Notes: a model not told the origin generated them from the letters alone. Shown: positions 1 to 8,224, numbered from the stretch's first letter. The stretch is 64,000 bases of DNA from DATFVA01 sp963800255 (GCA_963800255.1 CAWDAK010000024.1:62001-126000), one strand, 5' to 3'. Made by a program: numbers and translations.

Positions 1-55
1 CGCCTGTAATTCCCTGAACTACAAGTCTTGTTTTATTATTTACCAGAATGCTCAT
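1..55 (-). CDS. sucD: Succinyl-CoA ligase alpha subunit, N-terminal fragment
   Basis: Only the first 18 codons lie in the window; the gene runs off the left edge. The translation is MSILVNNKTRLVVQGITG, which matches the highly conserved start of succinate-CoA ligase alpha subunits and leads into the CoA-binding Rossmann fold. An AGGA sequence sits a few bases upstream of the ATG. The enzyme makes succinate and ATP or GTP from succinyl-CoA in the citric acid cycle. A terminator-like hairpin separates it from the upstream gene, so it probably has its own promoter. The identification rests on a short but distinctive peptide. Confidence 0.82.
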   Translation of the reverse strand, partial: MSILVNNKTRLVVQGITG

Positions 56-100
56 AGGAAGTCCTGTTAATTCTTTAAAAGAAATTTTATCTCCAAAGAT

Positions 101-146
101 AAAAAAAAGGGAGGATAATTCCTTAAGGGAAGGGTTGTAATTATCC
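101..146 (-). terminator. Rho-independent terminator after the 151-822 gene
   Basis: On the minus strand GGATAATT (146-139) and AATTATCC (120-113) form a perfect 8-bp stem with an 18-nt loop. A few bases later there is a run of eight T (108-101). It lies just after the stop of the membrane-protein gene and before sucD. Confidence 0.5.
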
Positions 147-150
147 GGTA

Positions 151-822
151 TTATTCAGTTTTGATAGTTTTCGCAGGCACCCTTTTCCTGTCAAGCCAGT
201 ACGAAATTAATATTACAAGGATTACAGAGAGGAGCGCAGAACCAGCCACTTCATTTCCATTCTGAGGCCGGGGGCTTAAAACCTGCGATACAAAAGCAGC
301 AGCCACAAGAACGACTGAAAAAATATACATACCATATTTTCCACCGAAACCTGTCCCGTGCGTTTCACTCAGGTAAATGAAAAGTCCTGCGAAATAAATA
401 GCCAGTTCAACAACCAGAGCTATATATATATGATTCCACAGACCTAATCCCAGAACAGCGGAGTTATCGCCGAAAACAGTCAACTCAGGAAGATGGACAA
501 TAACGTCAAGGAAATAGTGTGAAAGTACGCCTAATCCCATTAAAACTGCAGTAAGCTGTCTTTTGGTTATTATTTCAGCAGCGACATAAACCAGGAGACT
601 CCACGCTACAGCTGAAATAAGACTATGAGAATAAGGAAAGAAAAATTTTAGATAATGTAATTTTTCGAATTCGGCAGGGACAATCACTTGCTCGAAACCT
701 AGGAGTACAAAGGTCCATAGAAGCAAATCAAGGAAAAGAACAGATATAAAAAACCACGCCAGGTTGGTCTTCTTATCAAATTTTCTCATCGCCAAACCGG
801 CACCAAGATGTCCTATAAACAT
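151..822 (-). CDS. Integral membrane protein of the YdjM-like putative metal-dependent hydrolase type
   Basis: This 223-residue protein has about six hydrophobic segments. It carries the histidine pattern of the DUF457/YdjM-like membrane family: an early GHLGAGLA motif (residues 4-11), a PYSHSL motif near residue 63 and SHYFLDVIVH near residue 101. These histidines and aspartates could bind a metal in the membrane. The substrate is unknown, and the hydrolase label comes only from family annotation. It stands alone between tatA and sucD, with about 105 bp before it and a terminator-like hairpin after it. Confidence 0.6.
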   Translation of the reverse strand: MFIGHLGAGLAMRKFDKKTNLAWFFISVLFLDLLLWTFVLLGFEQVIVPAEFEKLHYLKFFFPYSHSLISAVAWSLLVYVAAEIITKRQLTAVLMGLGVLSHYFLDVIVHLPELTVFGDNSAVLGLGLWNHIYIALVVELAIYFAGLFIYLSETHGTGFGGKYGMYIFSVVLVAAAFVSQVLSPRPQNGNEVAGSALLSVILVILISYWLDRKRVPAKTIKTE

Positions 823-927
823 TTGCTATATAATTTTCAGGATTAATAGTTGATTCCAGGGAATGGGAACCCCTGTTTAGCAGCGATAAAGCCTGGATGA
901 TTCAAAATCAGAAGTCGGATCTGACTT

Positions 928-1131
928 TTAATTCAGCTTCTTTGTCTCATGTTTTATTAAATCATCATCGGTTATCGTTATTTCTTTCTTCAAATCATTT
1001 ACCCCTTTCTTAAATTCACTTATACCTTTTCCAAGGTTTTTAGCTATTTCAGGAATTTTCTTTCCTCCAAAAAGAATGAGTACAACAAACATAATTATAA
1101 GTAACTCACCCATACCAAGATTTTCAAACAT
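928..1131 (-). CDS. tatA: Sec-independent translocase component TatA/E (first copy)
   Basis: At 67 residues it has the standard TatA layout: a short N-terminus (MFENLGMGELL), one membrane helix (about residues 8-22), the hinge FGGKKIPE and an amphipathic helix rich in lysine and glycine, then a charged tail. TatA oligomers form the pore that moves folded twin-arginine substrates across the inner membrane with TatC. It lies 20 bp downstream of a second, very similar tatA, so the pair is a tandem duplication. No tatC is present in the window. Confidence 0.88.
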   Translation of the reverse strand: MFENLGMGELLIIMFVVLILFGGKKIPEIAKNLGKGISEFKKGVNDLKKEITITDDDLIKHETKKLN

Positions 1132-1151
1132 AATATACCTCGCTTTGCCTG

Positions 1152-1352
1152 TTAATCTTTTTTAGCTTCAGTCTTTTTTGATTCGGTATCAGAATTCTTT
1201 ATTTCATCCTCAACGTCTTTCAGGCCCTTTTTAAACTCACTCATACCTTTACCAATACCCCTGGCAAGTTCAGGAATTTTTTTGGCACCAAATAAAATTA
1301 AAACAACTAATAATATGAGGATTATTTCTCCGGCACCTAAGTTTCCAAACAT
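1152..1352 (-). CDS. tatA: Sec-independent translocase component TatA/E (second copy)
   Basis: This 66-residue protein has the same plan as its neighbour: MFGNLGAGEII, a single membrane helix, the FGAKKIPELARGIGKG hinge and amphipathic helix, and an acidic then lysine-rich tail. It starts only 10 bp after the purQ stop, so it is probably co-transcribed with the purine genes. The two copies differ mainly in the tail, which suggests separate partner or substrate preferences (as TatA and TatE or TatB can have), but the sequence alone cannot assign a TatB role. Confidence 0.88.
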   Translation of the reverse strand: MFGNLGAGEIILILLVVLILFGAKKIPELARGIGKGMSEFKKGLKDVEDEIKNSDTESKKTEAKKD

Positions 1353-1362
1353 TTTATCACCT

Positions 1363-2061
1363 TTAATTAAATACGTTATTTAAGATCGACCTGAAAATAA
1401 GCTGACCATCGGTTTTGCCTAGCAAGGGGTCACAGCTTCGCTCAGGATGCGGCATCATTCCAAGAACATTTCCTTCCCTGTTAATAATGCCTGCAATATT
1501 CCTGACGGATCCATTCGGGTTATATATTTCATCTATTATCCGTTCAGGAGAGGAATACCTGAAGACGATCTGGTGGTTTTCTTCAAGTGAACTCAGAGTA
1601 TGGTCATCTGCAAAATAATTACCTTCACCGTGAGCAACAGGGATTTTAAGAACTTTATCTGAACCTATATCTTTCGTAAAGACAGATCTATCATTATCAA
1701 CCGAAAGATAAACATCTTTACAAACAAATTGTAGCGATTTATTCTTCAACATCACACCCGGGAGCAGTCCGGCTTCAAGTAGAATTTGGAAACCATTGCA
1801 AATTCCAACAACAATGCCTCCTTTTTTCGCAAAATCGATAACATACTTCATGATAGGAGAAAAGCGTGCAATTGCCCCGGTTCGAAGGTAGTCGCCATAA
1901 GAAAAACCCCCCGGCAATATGATTATATTTGAGTTCTGAAGCTCGGTCTCTTTATGCCACAAGAACTGAGTTTCGCAGCCAAGGATTTTCCTGAAGGCGT
2001 AGTATGCATCATGATCACAATTTGATCCGGGGAAAACAACAACGCCTATTTTCGGTTTCAT
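1363..2061 (-). CDS. purQ: Phosphoribosylformylglycinamidine synthase, glutamine amidotransferase subunit
   Basis: PurQ hydrolyses glutamine and passes ammonia to PurL, which turns FGAR into FGAM in purine synthesis. The 232-residue protein is a class I amidotransferase: oxyanion region LPGGFSYGDYLR (49-60), nucleophile C88 in GICNGFQ, and catalytic H205 and E207 in MPHPER. Length is normal for the stand-alone subunit used with PurS and small PurL. It overlaps purS by 4 bp, a sign of translational coupling. The matching purL is about 12.8 kb away on the other strand. Confidence 0.95.
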   Translation of the reverse strand: MKPKIGVVVFPGSNCDHDAYYAFRKILGCETQFLWHKETELQNSNIIILPGGFSYGDYLRTGAIARFSPIMKYVIDFAKKGGIVVGICNGFQILLEAGLLPGVMLKNKSLQFVCKDVYLSVDNDRSVFTKDIGSDKVLKIPVAHGEGNYFADDHTLSSLEENHQIVFRYSSPERIIDEIYNPNGSVRNIAGIINREGNVLGMMPHPERSCDPLLGKTDGQLIFRSILNNVFN

Positions 2062-2309
2062 TTAACTTCTTCCAGCGTGAATTCGTAATCTTCCATAATG
2101 GGGTTAGCAAGTAGTTTACTGCAATACTCACTGACCTCTTTTTCCGCGGCTGCCCGGTCACGGGAATCAACCGAAAATTCAATATATTTGTTAATCCTGG
2201 TATCCCTGATATTATTCATTCCAAGAAGTATAGCACCTTTTTCAACCGCTTTTCCCTGGGGATCAAGAATTGAGGGGCGGCGTTTTATCAAAACCGTGGC
2301 TTTAAACAC
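2058..2309 (-). CDS. purS: Phosphoribosylformylglycinamidine synthase subunit PurS
   Basis: PurS is the small structural subunit that bridges PurQ and PurL in the three-part FGAM synthase. The 83-residue protein shows the family pattern: FKATVLIKRRPSILDPQGKA at the N-terminus, then a conserved N-x-R-x-x-K-Y-I-E-F strand and the C-terminal LLANPIMEDYEF. It sits 28 bp after pssA and overlaps purQ by 4 bp. Confidence 0.95.
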   Translation of the reverse strand: MFKATVLIKRRPSILDPQGKAVEKGAILLGMNNIRDTRINKYIEFSVDSRDRAAAEKEVSEYCSKLLANPIMEDYEFTLEEVK

Positions 2310-2337
2310 TTTTCATCTCTTTTATTTAGAAATAATA

Positions 2338-3063
2338 TTAAAATTTCTTTTTTACGAAATAAAATATGTGTCGAAAAATACCAAATACGATTATGAAAAC
2401 AAACATAAAGAAGAGTGCCTGTGTGAAGGTATAGAAGATCAGAAGGAAAATAGCAGACAATAATAAAAACAGTATGTATGGTTTCTCCTTAATTTCTTTC
2501 AGCCTGAGCTTGGGAAATGTGTCATATTTTATCCGGCTGATCATAAGATACGAGAGAATCAGAATCATAGGAATGATTATTACGGTAGAAGATTCAGGGT
2601 AACCTTCCGGATATTTGTAAAAAGCGAGACAAAATGATGCAATTGTTATTGCAGAAGATGGAATAGGAAGACCTTTAAAGTAGGATTTATCAAATCCTAC
2701 AAGCTGAACATTAAACCTGGCAAGCCGGAATCCTCCTGCCAGCATTAATAGTGAGCTTATAATAATACCAATCACTTCATATTGGAATAAATAGCTTTTA
2801 AAAATCAGGAAAGCAGGAGCCGCACCGAAACTAACTACGTCAGAAAGAGAATCAAGTTCGACCCCCAATTCGCTGCTTGACTTTGTCAGCCTTGCCATGG
2901 CCCCATCGAGAGCATCAAAAATGCTGGCAATGATTATCAACCAGGCAGCATAAATAAACTTACCCTGGCTCGCACTTACGATCGACAGGAAACCGCTGAA
3001 CATGTTCATAGCGGTAAACAGGTTCGGGATAACAGAAGGTGTAACTCTAAATCGGCTCATCAA
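2338..3063 (-). CDS. pssA: CDP-diacylglycerol-serine O-phosphatidyltransferase
   Basis: This membrane enzyme joins serine to CDP-diacylglycerol to make phosphatidylserine. The 241-residue protein contains the complete CDP-alcohol phosphotransferase signature: D53-G54, A57-R58, G67, D71 and D75, within DALDGAMAR and ELDSLSD. Several hydrophobic helices follow. It overlaps psd by 4 bp, so the two consecutive steps of phosphatidylethanolamine synthesis are translationally coupled. Other members of this superfamily use other alcohols, but the adjacent psd supports serine. Confidence 0.92.
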   Translation of the reverse strand: MMSRFRVTPSVIPNLFTAMNMFSGFLSIVSASQGKFIYAAWLIIIASIFDALDGAMARLTKSSSELGVELDSLSDVVSFGAAPAFLIFKSYLFQYEVIGIIISSLLMLAGGFRLARFNVQLVGFDKSYFKGLPIPSSAITIASFCLAFYKYPEGYPESSTVIIIPMILILSYLMISRIKYDTFPKLRLKEIKEKPYILFLLLSAIFLLIFYTFTQALFFMFVFIIVFGIFRHIFYFVKKKF

Positions 3064-3713
3064 TGTTTTGGAAACTCAAATAAAATTGTCTCTCCTGCTT
3101 TGACTTCATTATCCCGTTCAACTCTAATAATACAGTTTTCCGGAACAATTACGTCAACGCGACTTCCAAATTTAATCATTCCAAACCGTTCTCCAATTTT
3201 TACAGAGTCCCCTTTAGAAATTTCGTAGACAATTCTGCGGGCAACAAACCCGGCCACCTGGGTGAAAAATACCCTGCCGTGTTTTCCTGTAATGCCGAAT
3301 TCCGCTCTTTCATTCACCTCAGAAGCTTTATCTTCGAAGGCAGCAATGTATTTCCCGTTGTGATATCGAAGGTAATCTACTCTTCCATCTATAGGAATTC
3401 TGTTAACATGCACATTCAGCGGCGACATAAATATTGAAACCTGTTTTGCCTTTCCCATAATAAACCTGTCTTCTTCAACATCCTTTACAAAGAGTACCTT
3501 CCCATCAGCAGGTGAAACCACTACATCATCACGTGAAGGAGGCATTCTATCCGGGTCGCGGAAAAAGTTCATTGAAAAAATAAGGAGGAGCGCTGGTAAT
3601 ATTATTAATACAGCCTTAAGGTAATAGTTCTGGGTAAAAAAACTCATGCAGATTAAAACAAAAGTTATCACTGCGATTACAGCAAGAGTGGAATATCCAT
3701 ATTTGGTAAACAT
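3060..3713 (-). CDS. psd: Phosphatidylserine decarboxylase, short proenzyme
   Basis: The enzyme decarboxylates phosphatidylserine to phosphatidylethanolamine at the inner membrane. At 217 residues it is the short, archaeal-like form. There are two N-terminal membrane helices (about residues 8-28 and 33-50), FRDPDR, SPADG (D70), a PLNVHVNRIP segment (H102), and the self-cleavage site FGS (G183-S184), where the serine becomes the pyruvoyl group. The usual LGST is replaced by FGSR, as in this short form. It overlaps pssA and follows the broken purC-like gene by 1 bp. Confidence 0.92.
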   Translation of the reverse strand: MFTKYGYSTLAVIAVITFVLICMSFFTQNYYLKAVLIILPALLLIFSMNFFRDPDRMPPSRDDVVVSPADGKVLFVKDVEEDRFIMGKAKQVSIFMSPLNVHVNRIPIDGRVDYLRYHNGKYIAAFEDKASEVNERAEFGITGKHGRVFFTQVAGFVARRIVYEISKGDSVKIGERFGMIKFGSRVDVIVPENCIIRVERDNEVKAGETILFEFPKH

Positions 3714-3714
3714 G

Positions 3715-4421
3715 TTAAGTACTCGTCATATTCAACAGGAAATCAGTATACTTCCTGATGTCGGCAGAAGTGTTCAGGTTATACGGATCAACCCATTTAC
3801 CATCAGTGATTTGAGGAATTATTTTAAGGCTTGTAGGGGTAAAATCATCGACAAGGTAAAGTTTGTCCTGACTTTTCCCAAAACAGCAGATTACTTCGGA
3901 AAGAAGAGCATTCCTTCTTTCAAAGAAGAATTTAAGGACAGCATTCACTTTGGAGCAGATTCTGTTCATCAGTCTTAAATCCTCATTGTCACAAATATCG
4001 AATGTAATAAGGTGGCTTTCGGTTACGATAGAATCCTTTCCATTTGGATAATGGATTTCAAAAACAGGCAGGTTAAGGAGATCACCTTCTTTTTTATCAA
4101 AGACTTTTGCTGTTCTCTTATCAATTACATTCAGTATCTTGATGAAGAAAGGATAACGATCGTGTTTGACGAATTTCAAGGACGAATTATTCTGACTTTT
4201 TAAAAAGATATAGGAATATGATATTCCTTCAGATAATCGAAAAAGAAGGCATTGATCGAAGCAAATTTGGAACCAAGATCCTTCACTTTTATTTTTTTAC
4301 TGTTATCAGCAACAAGATAATCAGGATACTTCAGAAGAGTGTAATTCTGATCATCCATAGGGAGATCTTTTTTCTCTATTTCTTCGTGTACTAAAGCGTT
4401 ATTGTAAAATTTAAGCCCCAA
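3715..4421 (-). pseudogene. SAICAR synthetase-like gene (PurC homologue) split by a one-base frameshift
   Basis: Two adjoining reading frames together resemble SAICAR synthetase. The first ends HIPISF at a TAA (4202-4200); the second continues in the -1 frame as LKSQNNSSLKFVK. Joined, they follow the PurC order: YLKEYHIP, then FVKHDRYPFFIKILNVID, LPVFEIHYPNGKD, a helix with NAVLKFFFE, and LYLVDDFTP. A TTG at 4421, preceded by AAGGA, would give 235 residues, the usual PurC length; the frame stays open to 4511. The conserved RN-AAGS substrate loop is missing, so the product may be non-catalytic. The break is in a T5-A5 run: one lost T, a sequencing error or -1 slippage (TTT can re-pair on TTT). 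It heads the psd-pssA-purS-purQ operon. Confidence 0.62.
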
Positions 4422-4549
4422 ACTTTCCTTGTCTTTTTTTGATAAAGAAAATATGAAAATTAAGTGTATAAAGTCAATTCTATGTATTATATTTAAACAA
4501 AAAAAATTCAAATATGTCTCAAAAAAATCAGAAAACAGGAGGTTTTTGA

Positions 4550-4876
4550 ATGAAAGGTGGCATGCAGGGAATGTTGAAACAGGTTCAGAAGATGCAGGCA
4601 GAGTTGCAAAAGGTGCAGGCAGAGCTGGTTAACCTTGTTATTACTGAAGAAGCTGGCGGAGGTATGATAAAAGCCACTTCAAACGGACATCAGGAGATAA
4701 TATCAGTAGAAATTGACTCGCAGGTCATAAATGCTGATGAAAAAGAGATATTAGAAGATCTGGTTGTCGCTGCTGTTAACAAGGCCTTACAGTCAGCAAA
4801 AAAGGCTGCGGATGAAGAAATGGCTAAAGTAACTAAGGGGATGATTCCTCCGGGAATGAATATTCCGGGATTATAA
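4550..4876 (+). CDS. ebfC: YbaB/EbfC family nucleoid-associated protein
   Basis: EbfC-type proteins are small dimeric DNA-binding proteins of the nucleoid. The 108-residue product has an N-terminal coiled-coil-like helix rich in Q, M and K, a central beta-sheet with EEAGGGMIKATSNGHQEI, and the ending GMIPPGMNIPGL typical of the family. AGGAGG is placed about 8 bases before the ATG. It is separated from recR by one base, the classic ebfC-recR pair, which suggests a link to recombination repair. Confidence 0.93.
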   Translation: MKGGMQGMLKQVQKMQAELQKVQAELVNLVITEEAGGGMIKATSNGHQEIISVEIDSQVINADEKEILEDLVVAAVNKALQSAKKAADEEMAKVTKGMIPPGMNIPGL

Positions 4877-4877
4877 T

Positions 4878-5474
4878 ATGCAGATCGCAGAACCGCTTAA
4901 TACTGCTATTGAAGAGTTGAGTAAACTGCCTGGAATTGGCAGAAAAACAGCTCAGAGGTTGGCACTCCATATACTAAAAAGTGAAACTGAAACCGTTGAA
5001 AATCTGGTAATATCACTAAAAAACCTTAAAGTCAAACTGCGTTTCTGTTCCCGCTGTTTTAATATATCCGAACACGAACTTTGTGAAGTATGTAAAAGCG
5101 AGAAAAGGGATAAATCCTTAATTTGTGTAGTTGAAGAAGCTAGTGATGTAATTGCTATTGAGAAAACACATGAATTCAATGGTTTATACCATGTTCTGGG
5201 AGGAGTACTTTCTCCACTTACGGGTGTAAGTCCTGAATCCTTAAAAATAAAGGAATTAATGAAAAGGTTCGGCGATGAACAGATCCAGGAGGTGATATTA
5301 GCTCTCAACCCCGATACTGAGGGAGAAACCACTTCACTTTATCTCGCCAAACTAATTAAACCCCTGGGAATCAGGGTATCCAGAATTGCACGCGGAATTC
5401 CCATTGGCGGTGATCTTGAATTTGCCGATGAAGCTACTATTGGTCGCGCAATGTTAAGCAGAAGTATTTTATAA
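4878..5474 (+). CDS. recR: Recombination mediator protein RecR
   Basis: RecR works with RecO (and RecF) to load RecA at gaps. The 198-residue protein has the helix-hairpin-helix region LPGIGRKTAQRLALHIL, a four-cysteine zinc site (C57, C60, C69, C72), and a Toprim domain starting CVVEEASDVIAIE, followed by the conserved LNPDTEGETTSLYLA and IARGIPIGGDLEFADE. Length is standard. The stop overlaps the start of the methyltransferase gene by 1 bp. Confidence 0.96.
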   Translation: MQIAEPLNTAIEELSKLPGIGRKTAQRLALHILKSETETVENLVISLKNLKVKLRFCSRCFNISEHELCEVCKSEKRDKSLICVVEEASDVIAIEKTHEFNGLYHVLGGVLSPLTGVSPESLKIKELMKRFGDEQIQEVILALNPDTEGETTSLYLAKLIKPLGIRVSRIARGIPIGGDLEFADEATIGRAMLSRSIL

Positions 5475-6208
5475 TGGCTGAATGGTTTGAGGAATGGTTT
5501 AATACCGAAGAATATCTGAATGTATATAGGCATCGTAATGATGAAGATGCCGAAAGACTTGTGGATCTTATTCTTTCAAATATAGAATTGGTTGAGGGAG
5601 CAGATATAATTGACCTTGCCTGCGGTTCAGGAAGGCACTCTATCCTTTTTGCTGAACGTGGATTTAACGTCACCGCGGTAGATCTTAGCGAAAACCTTCT
5701 TAACGTAGCCCGGGTAGCCGCGGGGAGTCTTGGTTTGGATATAAACTTTGTAAATGCGGATTTAAGGAACTTCTGTATTACTTCAAAATTCAATCTGGCA
5801 GTGAACCTGTTTACAAGTTTCGGGTATTTTGAATCGGATGCAGAAAATTTTTCTCTTTTTACTAATGCCCGTGATTTATTAAATCCCGGAGGATATTTTG
5901 TAATTGATTATTTTAATGCAGATTTTGTGAGGAAGAACCTTGTATCCCATTCTGAGGATACTTTTGATGGAAAGAGAATAATCCAGGATAGAAAAATAGT
6001 GGGGGACCGTGTGGTAAAGAATATTACCATAGCGAATAACGGTACCCGGAAGAACTTTAAAGAGTCGGTGAGGATGTATTCCTATTCAGAACTCATTTCG
6101 GAAATTGGAAAAAGCGGTTTGAAGATATATGAAATATTCGGCGACTTTGATGGCAGTAAATTTGACCTTAATTCTTCACCCAGAATAATTATTATTTCAG
6201 GTAAATGA
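5474..6208 (+). CDS. Class I SAM-dependent methyltransferase
   Basis: The 244-residue protein has the seven-strand methyltransferase fold: motif I IDLACGSGRHS (46-56) for SAM binding, an acidic residue at the end of strand 2 (VTAVDLSENLL) and LLNPGGYFVIDYFN after strand 4. The closest general type is the Methyltransf_25/11 group. The substrate cannot be told. It overlaps recR by 1 bp and the next lipoprotein by 4 bp, so all three are probably in the ebfC operon. Confidence 0.8.
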   Translation: MAEWFEEWFNTEEYLNVYRHRNDEDAERLVDLILSNIELVEGADIIDLACGSGRHSILFAERGFNVTAVDLSENLLNVARVAAGSLGLDINFVNADLRNFCITSKFNLAVNLFTSFGYFESDAENFSLFTNARDLLNPGGYFVIDYFNADFVRKNLVSHSEDTFDGKRIIQDRKIVGDRVVKNITIANNGTRKNFKESVRMYSYSELISEIGKSGLKIYEIFGDFDGSKFDLNSSPRIIIISGK

Positions 6209-6783
6209 AATATGTAATTGTCTATATTATAACTGCACTGGTATTTGCAGGCTGTGATCTTATTCAGACCAGAAACGCAGAATCTCCTAACCAGCCTCGT
6301 TCAAATTACGAACAGGCAGTAACCCCGCAGATATTAATAAGCAACCTGGTAAATTCGTTCGAAGATAAAGATGTTCAGAATTATATTAACTGCCTGGTTG
6401 ATTCATCCTTTAGTGAAAAGAAGTTTTTATTCTCACCGTCCAGCGGTGCTTTATCCCAGTACCCTTTCTTGATAACTGACTGGAACATTAAGAATGAAGA
6501 ACTTTATCTGCAAAACCTGATTTCTAAAGTTAGTCAGGAATCTCCAATAACTCTCTCATTAACAAATGAACTTTATAGTCCACAGGGGGATACTCTTCTT
6601 TATACTGCCACATACAGCATAAATGTACCTAATGAAGAATCAGAACCAAAAGATTACCAGGGTGACCTGAGGTTCAACATGGTGAGAGATAACCGATCTG
6701 TTTGGGTAATATATTTCTGGCAAGACACAAAAAGTACTGCGCTGCCAAGCTGGAGCGAATTAAAAGGTAAGTTTTATCAATAA
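6205..6783 (+). CDS. Lipoprotein of unknown function
   Basis: This 192-residue protein begins with a lipoprotein signal peptide ending LVFAGC (lipid-bearing C17). The mature part has a helix with LISNLVNSFEDKDVQNYINC, a beta-rich middle and a C-terminal VIYFWQDTKS segment. This resembles NTF2-like small soluble domains in outline, but that is only an impression. It overlaps the methyltransferase by 4 bp and is followed by a similar-sized lipoprotein with the same WxIxxWxD-type ending, so the two are probably diverged paralogues. Confidence 0.6.
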   Translation: MKYVIVYIITALVFAGCDLIQTRNAESPNQPRSNYEQAVTPQILISNLVNSFEDKDVQNYINCLVDSSFSEKKFLFSPSSGALSQYPFLITDWNIKNEELYLQNLISKVSQESPITLSLTNELYSPQGDTLLYTATYSINVPNEESEPKDYQGDLRFNMVRDNRSVWVIYFWQDTKSTALPSWSELKGKFYQ

Positions 6784-7285
6784 AATTTTTTTTATACTTC
6801 CTGTAATTATTATTTTACTGGCAGGATGTAAAAATCCTTTTGCTCCCGCGTATGATGAACAAGCTAATAACAGCAGCACGACTATTTCTGATCAAAAAAC
6901 AATCGAGGGTGTTTTCCAGAATTTCCAGTATGCATATACCTTTAAAGATACAACAATCTATGGAAAGCTTATCTCAGAAGAGTTTATTTTTACTTACCGC
7001 GATTATGAAGTTGGTTTTGATGTTTCGTGGGGCAGGGAAGAAGAGATGAAAACAACTTACGGATTATTCCAGAACTCACAGAGATTAGACCTGATATGGA
7101 ATAATATAATTCTCTCCTCCGTTGATACTTTAACGGCCAATATTGTAAGGGGGTTCAACCTTACGATAACGTTTAATCCTACCGATGTTATCAGGATTGA
7201 CGGACGTGTAAATATGGCCTTAAAAAGGGAAACTATTGAATCAAAGTGGCGGATCTCCAGGTGGATCGACGAATCTAATTTCTGA
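6776..7285 (+). CDS. Second lipoprotein, probable non-canonical ATC start
   Basis: The frame is open from 6764 to the TGA at 7285 but has no ATG, GTG or TTG before the lipid-bearing cysteine. Starting at ATC (6776) gives the signal peptide INKIFFILPVIIILLAGC, an ideal lipoprotein signal with C18. An AAAGG ribosome site lies 8 bases upstream of that codon. The start overlaps the end of the previous lipoprotein gene by 8 bp. The mature 150 or so residues are beta-rich and end in WRISRWIDESNF, like the ending of the gene before. Function unknown. A G-to-C error at the start codon would also explain it. Confidence 0.6.
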   Translation: MNKIFFILPVIIILLAGCKNPFAPAYDEQANNSSTTISDQKTIEGVFQNFQYAYTFKDTTIYGKLISEEFIFTYRDYEVGFDVSWGREEEMKTTYGLFQNSQRLDLIWNNIILSSVDTLTANIVRGFNLTITFNPTDVIRIDGRVNMALKRETIESKWRISRWIDESNF

Positions 7286-7308
7286 TAACAAAACAAGGGT
7301 CCGGATCT

Positions 7309-8169
7309 ATGTTTTTCTCAGTTAAGGAAGCATTCAGGTTAATAGGAAGAGCGAAAGCTTCATTTTTTCTATCGTTAACGTCCCTAAGCATTTCTGTATT
7401 GCTTATTACCGCATCATTGGCTCTTATCGAATCTACGAACGTCATGCAGAAAAAAATAAAGGAAAATGTCAGTATAAATTTATTCCTCAAAGAAAACCTG
7501 AATTCTGATGAAACAGCTGGAATAAAAGATGAACTTGTAAAAAAAGATTATATAAAAACCATCGATTATATTGGTAAAGACAGAGCTGCAGAAATATTTA
7601 TAAAAGAAACGGGTGAAGATTTCCGAAAATTGCTTGACTATAACCCGCTGCCAGCATCATTTACCGTTACGTTGAATGATAAATTTGTTGAAGAAGATTC
7701 ACTTGATGCTATTGTTGCTTCATTATCCTCGATCAACGGTGTTAGTGATATAGGGTTTAAGGATGATTTCATTTATAAACTTATTTCTATCCTTAAGAGC
7801 ATCAAAAAGTATGTATTTATTACCACTGCAGTGATATTATTCTTATCTATTTACATAGTTTACAGTACGGTTAAACTTATAATAAATTCCAGGTTTGAGG
7901 AATTGGAGACCATGAAACTAGTGGGAGCAAAACTAATTACCATAAAACTGCCTGTGATACTGAATTCAATGATTGTTGGAGTACTTGCCGGGGCTGTATC
8001 CGCAGGTATTTTTATCTTGTTTATTTCCTTTTTTGCTGATTATATTAGTATGATAAATTTTTTGGGAACCTCAAAATATATTTACCTAAGCTTATTAATT
8101 TTTGTTGGTCCATTTCTTGGATTAGTTATCAGCATAATCTCTTTAAAAAGACTGTCATTGAAGATTTGA
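7309..8169 (+). CDS. ftsX: Cell division protein FtsX (permease-like)
   Basis: FtsX is the membrane partner of the ATPase FtsE and activates peptidoglycan hydrolases at the septum. The 286-residue protein has an N-terminal cytoplasmic stretch with FSVKEAFRLIGRAK, a first membrane helix (about 20-42), a periplasmic domain of about 130 residues that includes INLFLKENLN, and three C-terminal membrane helices with FEELETMKLVGAK between them. Length and layout are standard. No ftsE is nearby, so the pair is split here. Confidence 0.88.
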   Translation: MFFSVKEAFRLIGRAKASFFLSLTSLSISVLLITASLALIESTNVMQKKIKENVSINLFLKENLNSDETAGIKDELVKKDYIKTIDYIGKDRAAEIFIKETGEDFRKLLDYNPLPASFTVTLNDKFVEEDSLDAIVASLSSINGVSDIGFKDDFIYKLISILKSIKKYVFITTAVILFLSIYIVYSTVKLIINSRFEELETMKLVGAKLITIKLPVILNSMIVGVLAGAVSAGIFILFISFFADYISMINFLGTSKYIYLSLLIFVGPFLGLVISIISLKRLSLKI

Positions 8170-8224
8170 TGTAGAGTTAATTATCACTAATTTTATTACT
8201 TATAATCTCGCGGAATTACTTTAA

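Noticed and set aside
823..927. Terminator after the tatA genes
   Set aside because: Only short imperfect stems (for example around 905-925) without a T-run were found.
928..1352. One of the two tatA genes as tatB
   Set aside because: Both have the TatA-type FG-KKIPE hinge and short length; TatB-specific features are not seen.
6840..7049. Separate small gene of 69 codons in the second-lipoprotein region
   Set aside because: It is in another frame; the real frame runs continuously from 6776 to 7285 with a lipoprotein signal.
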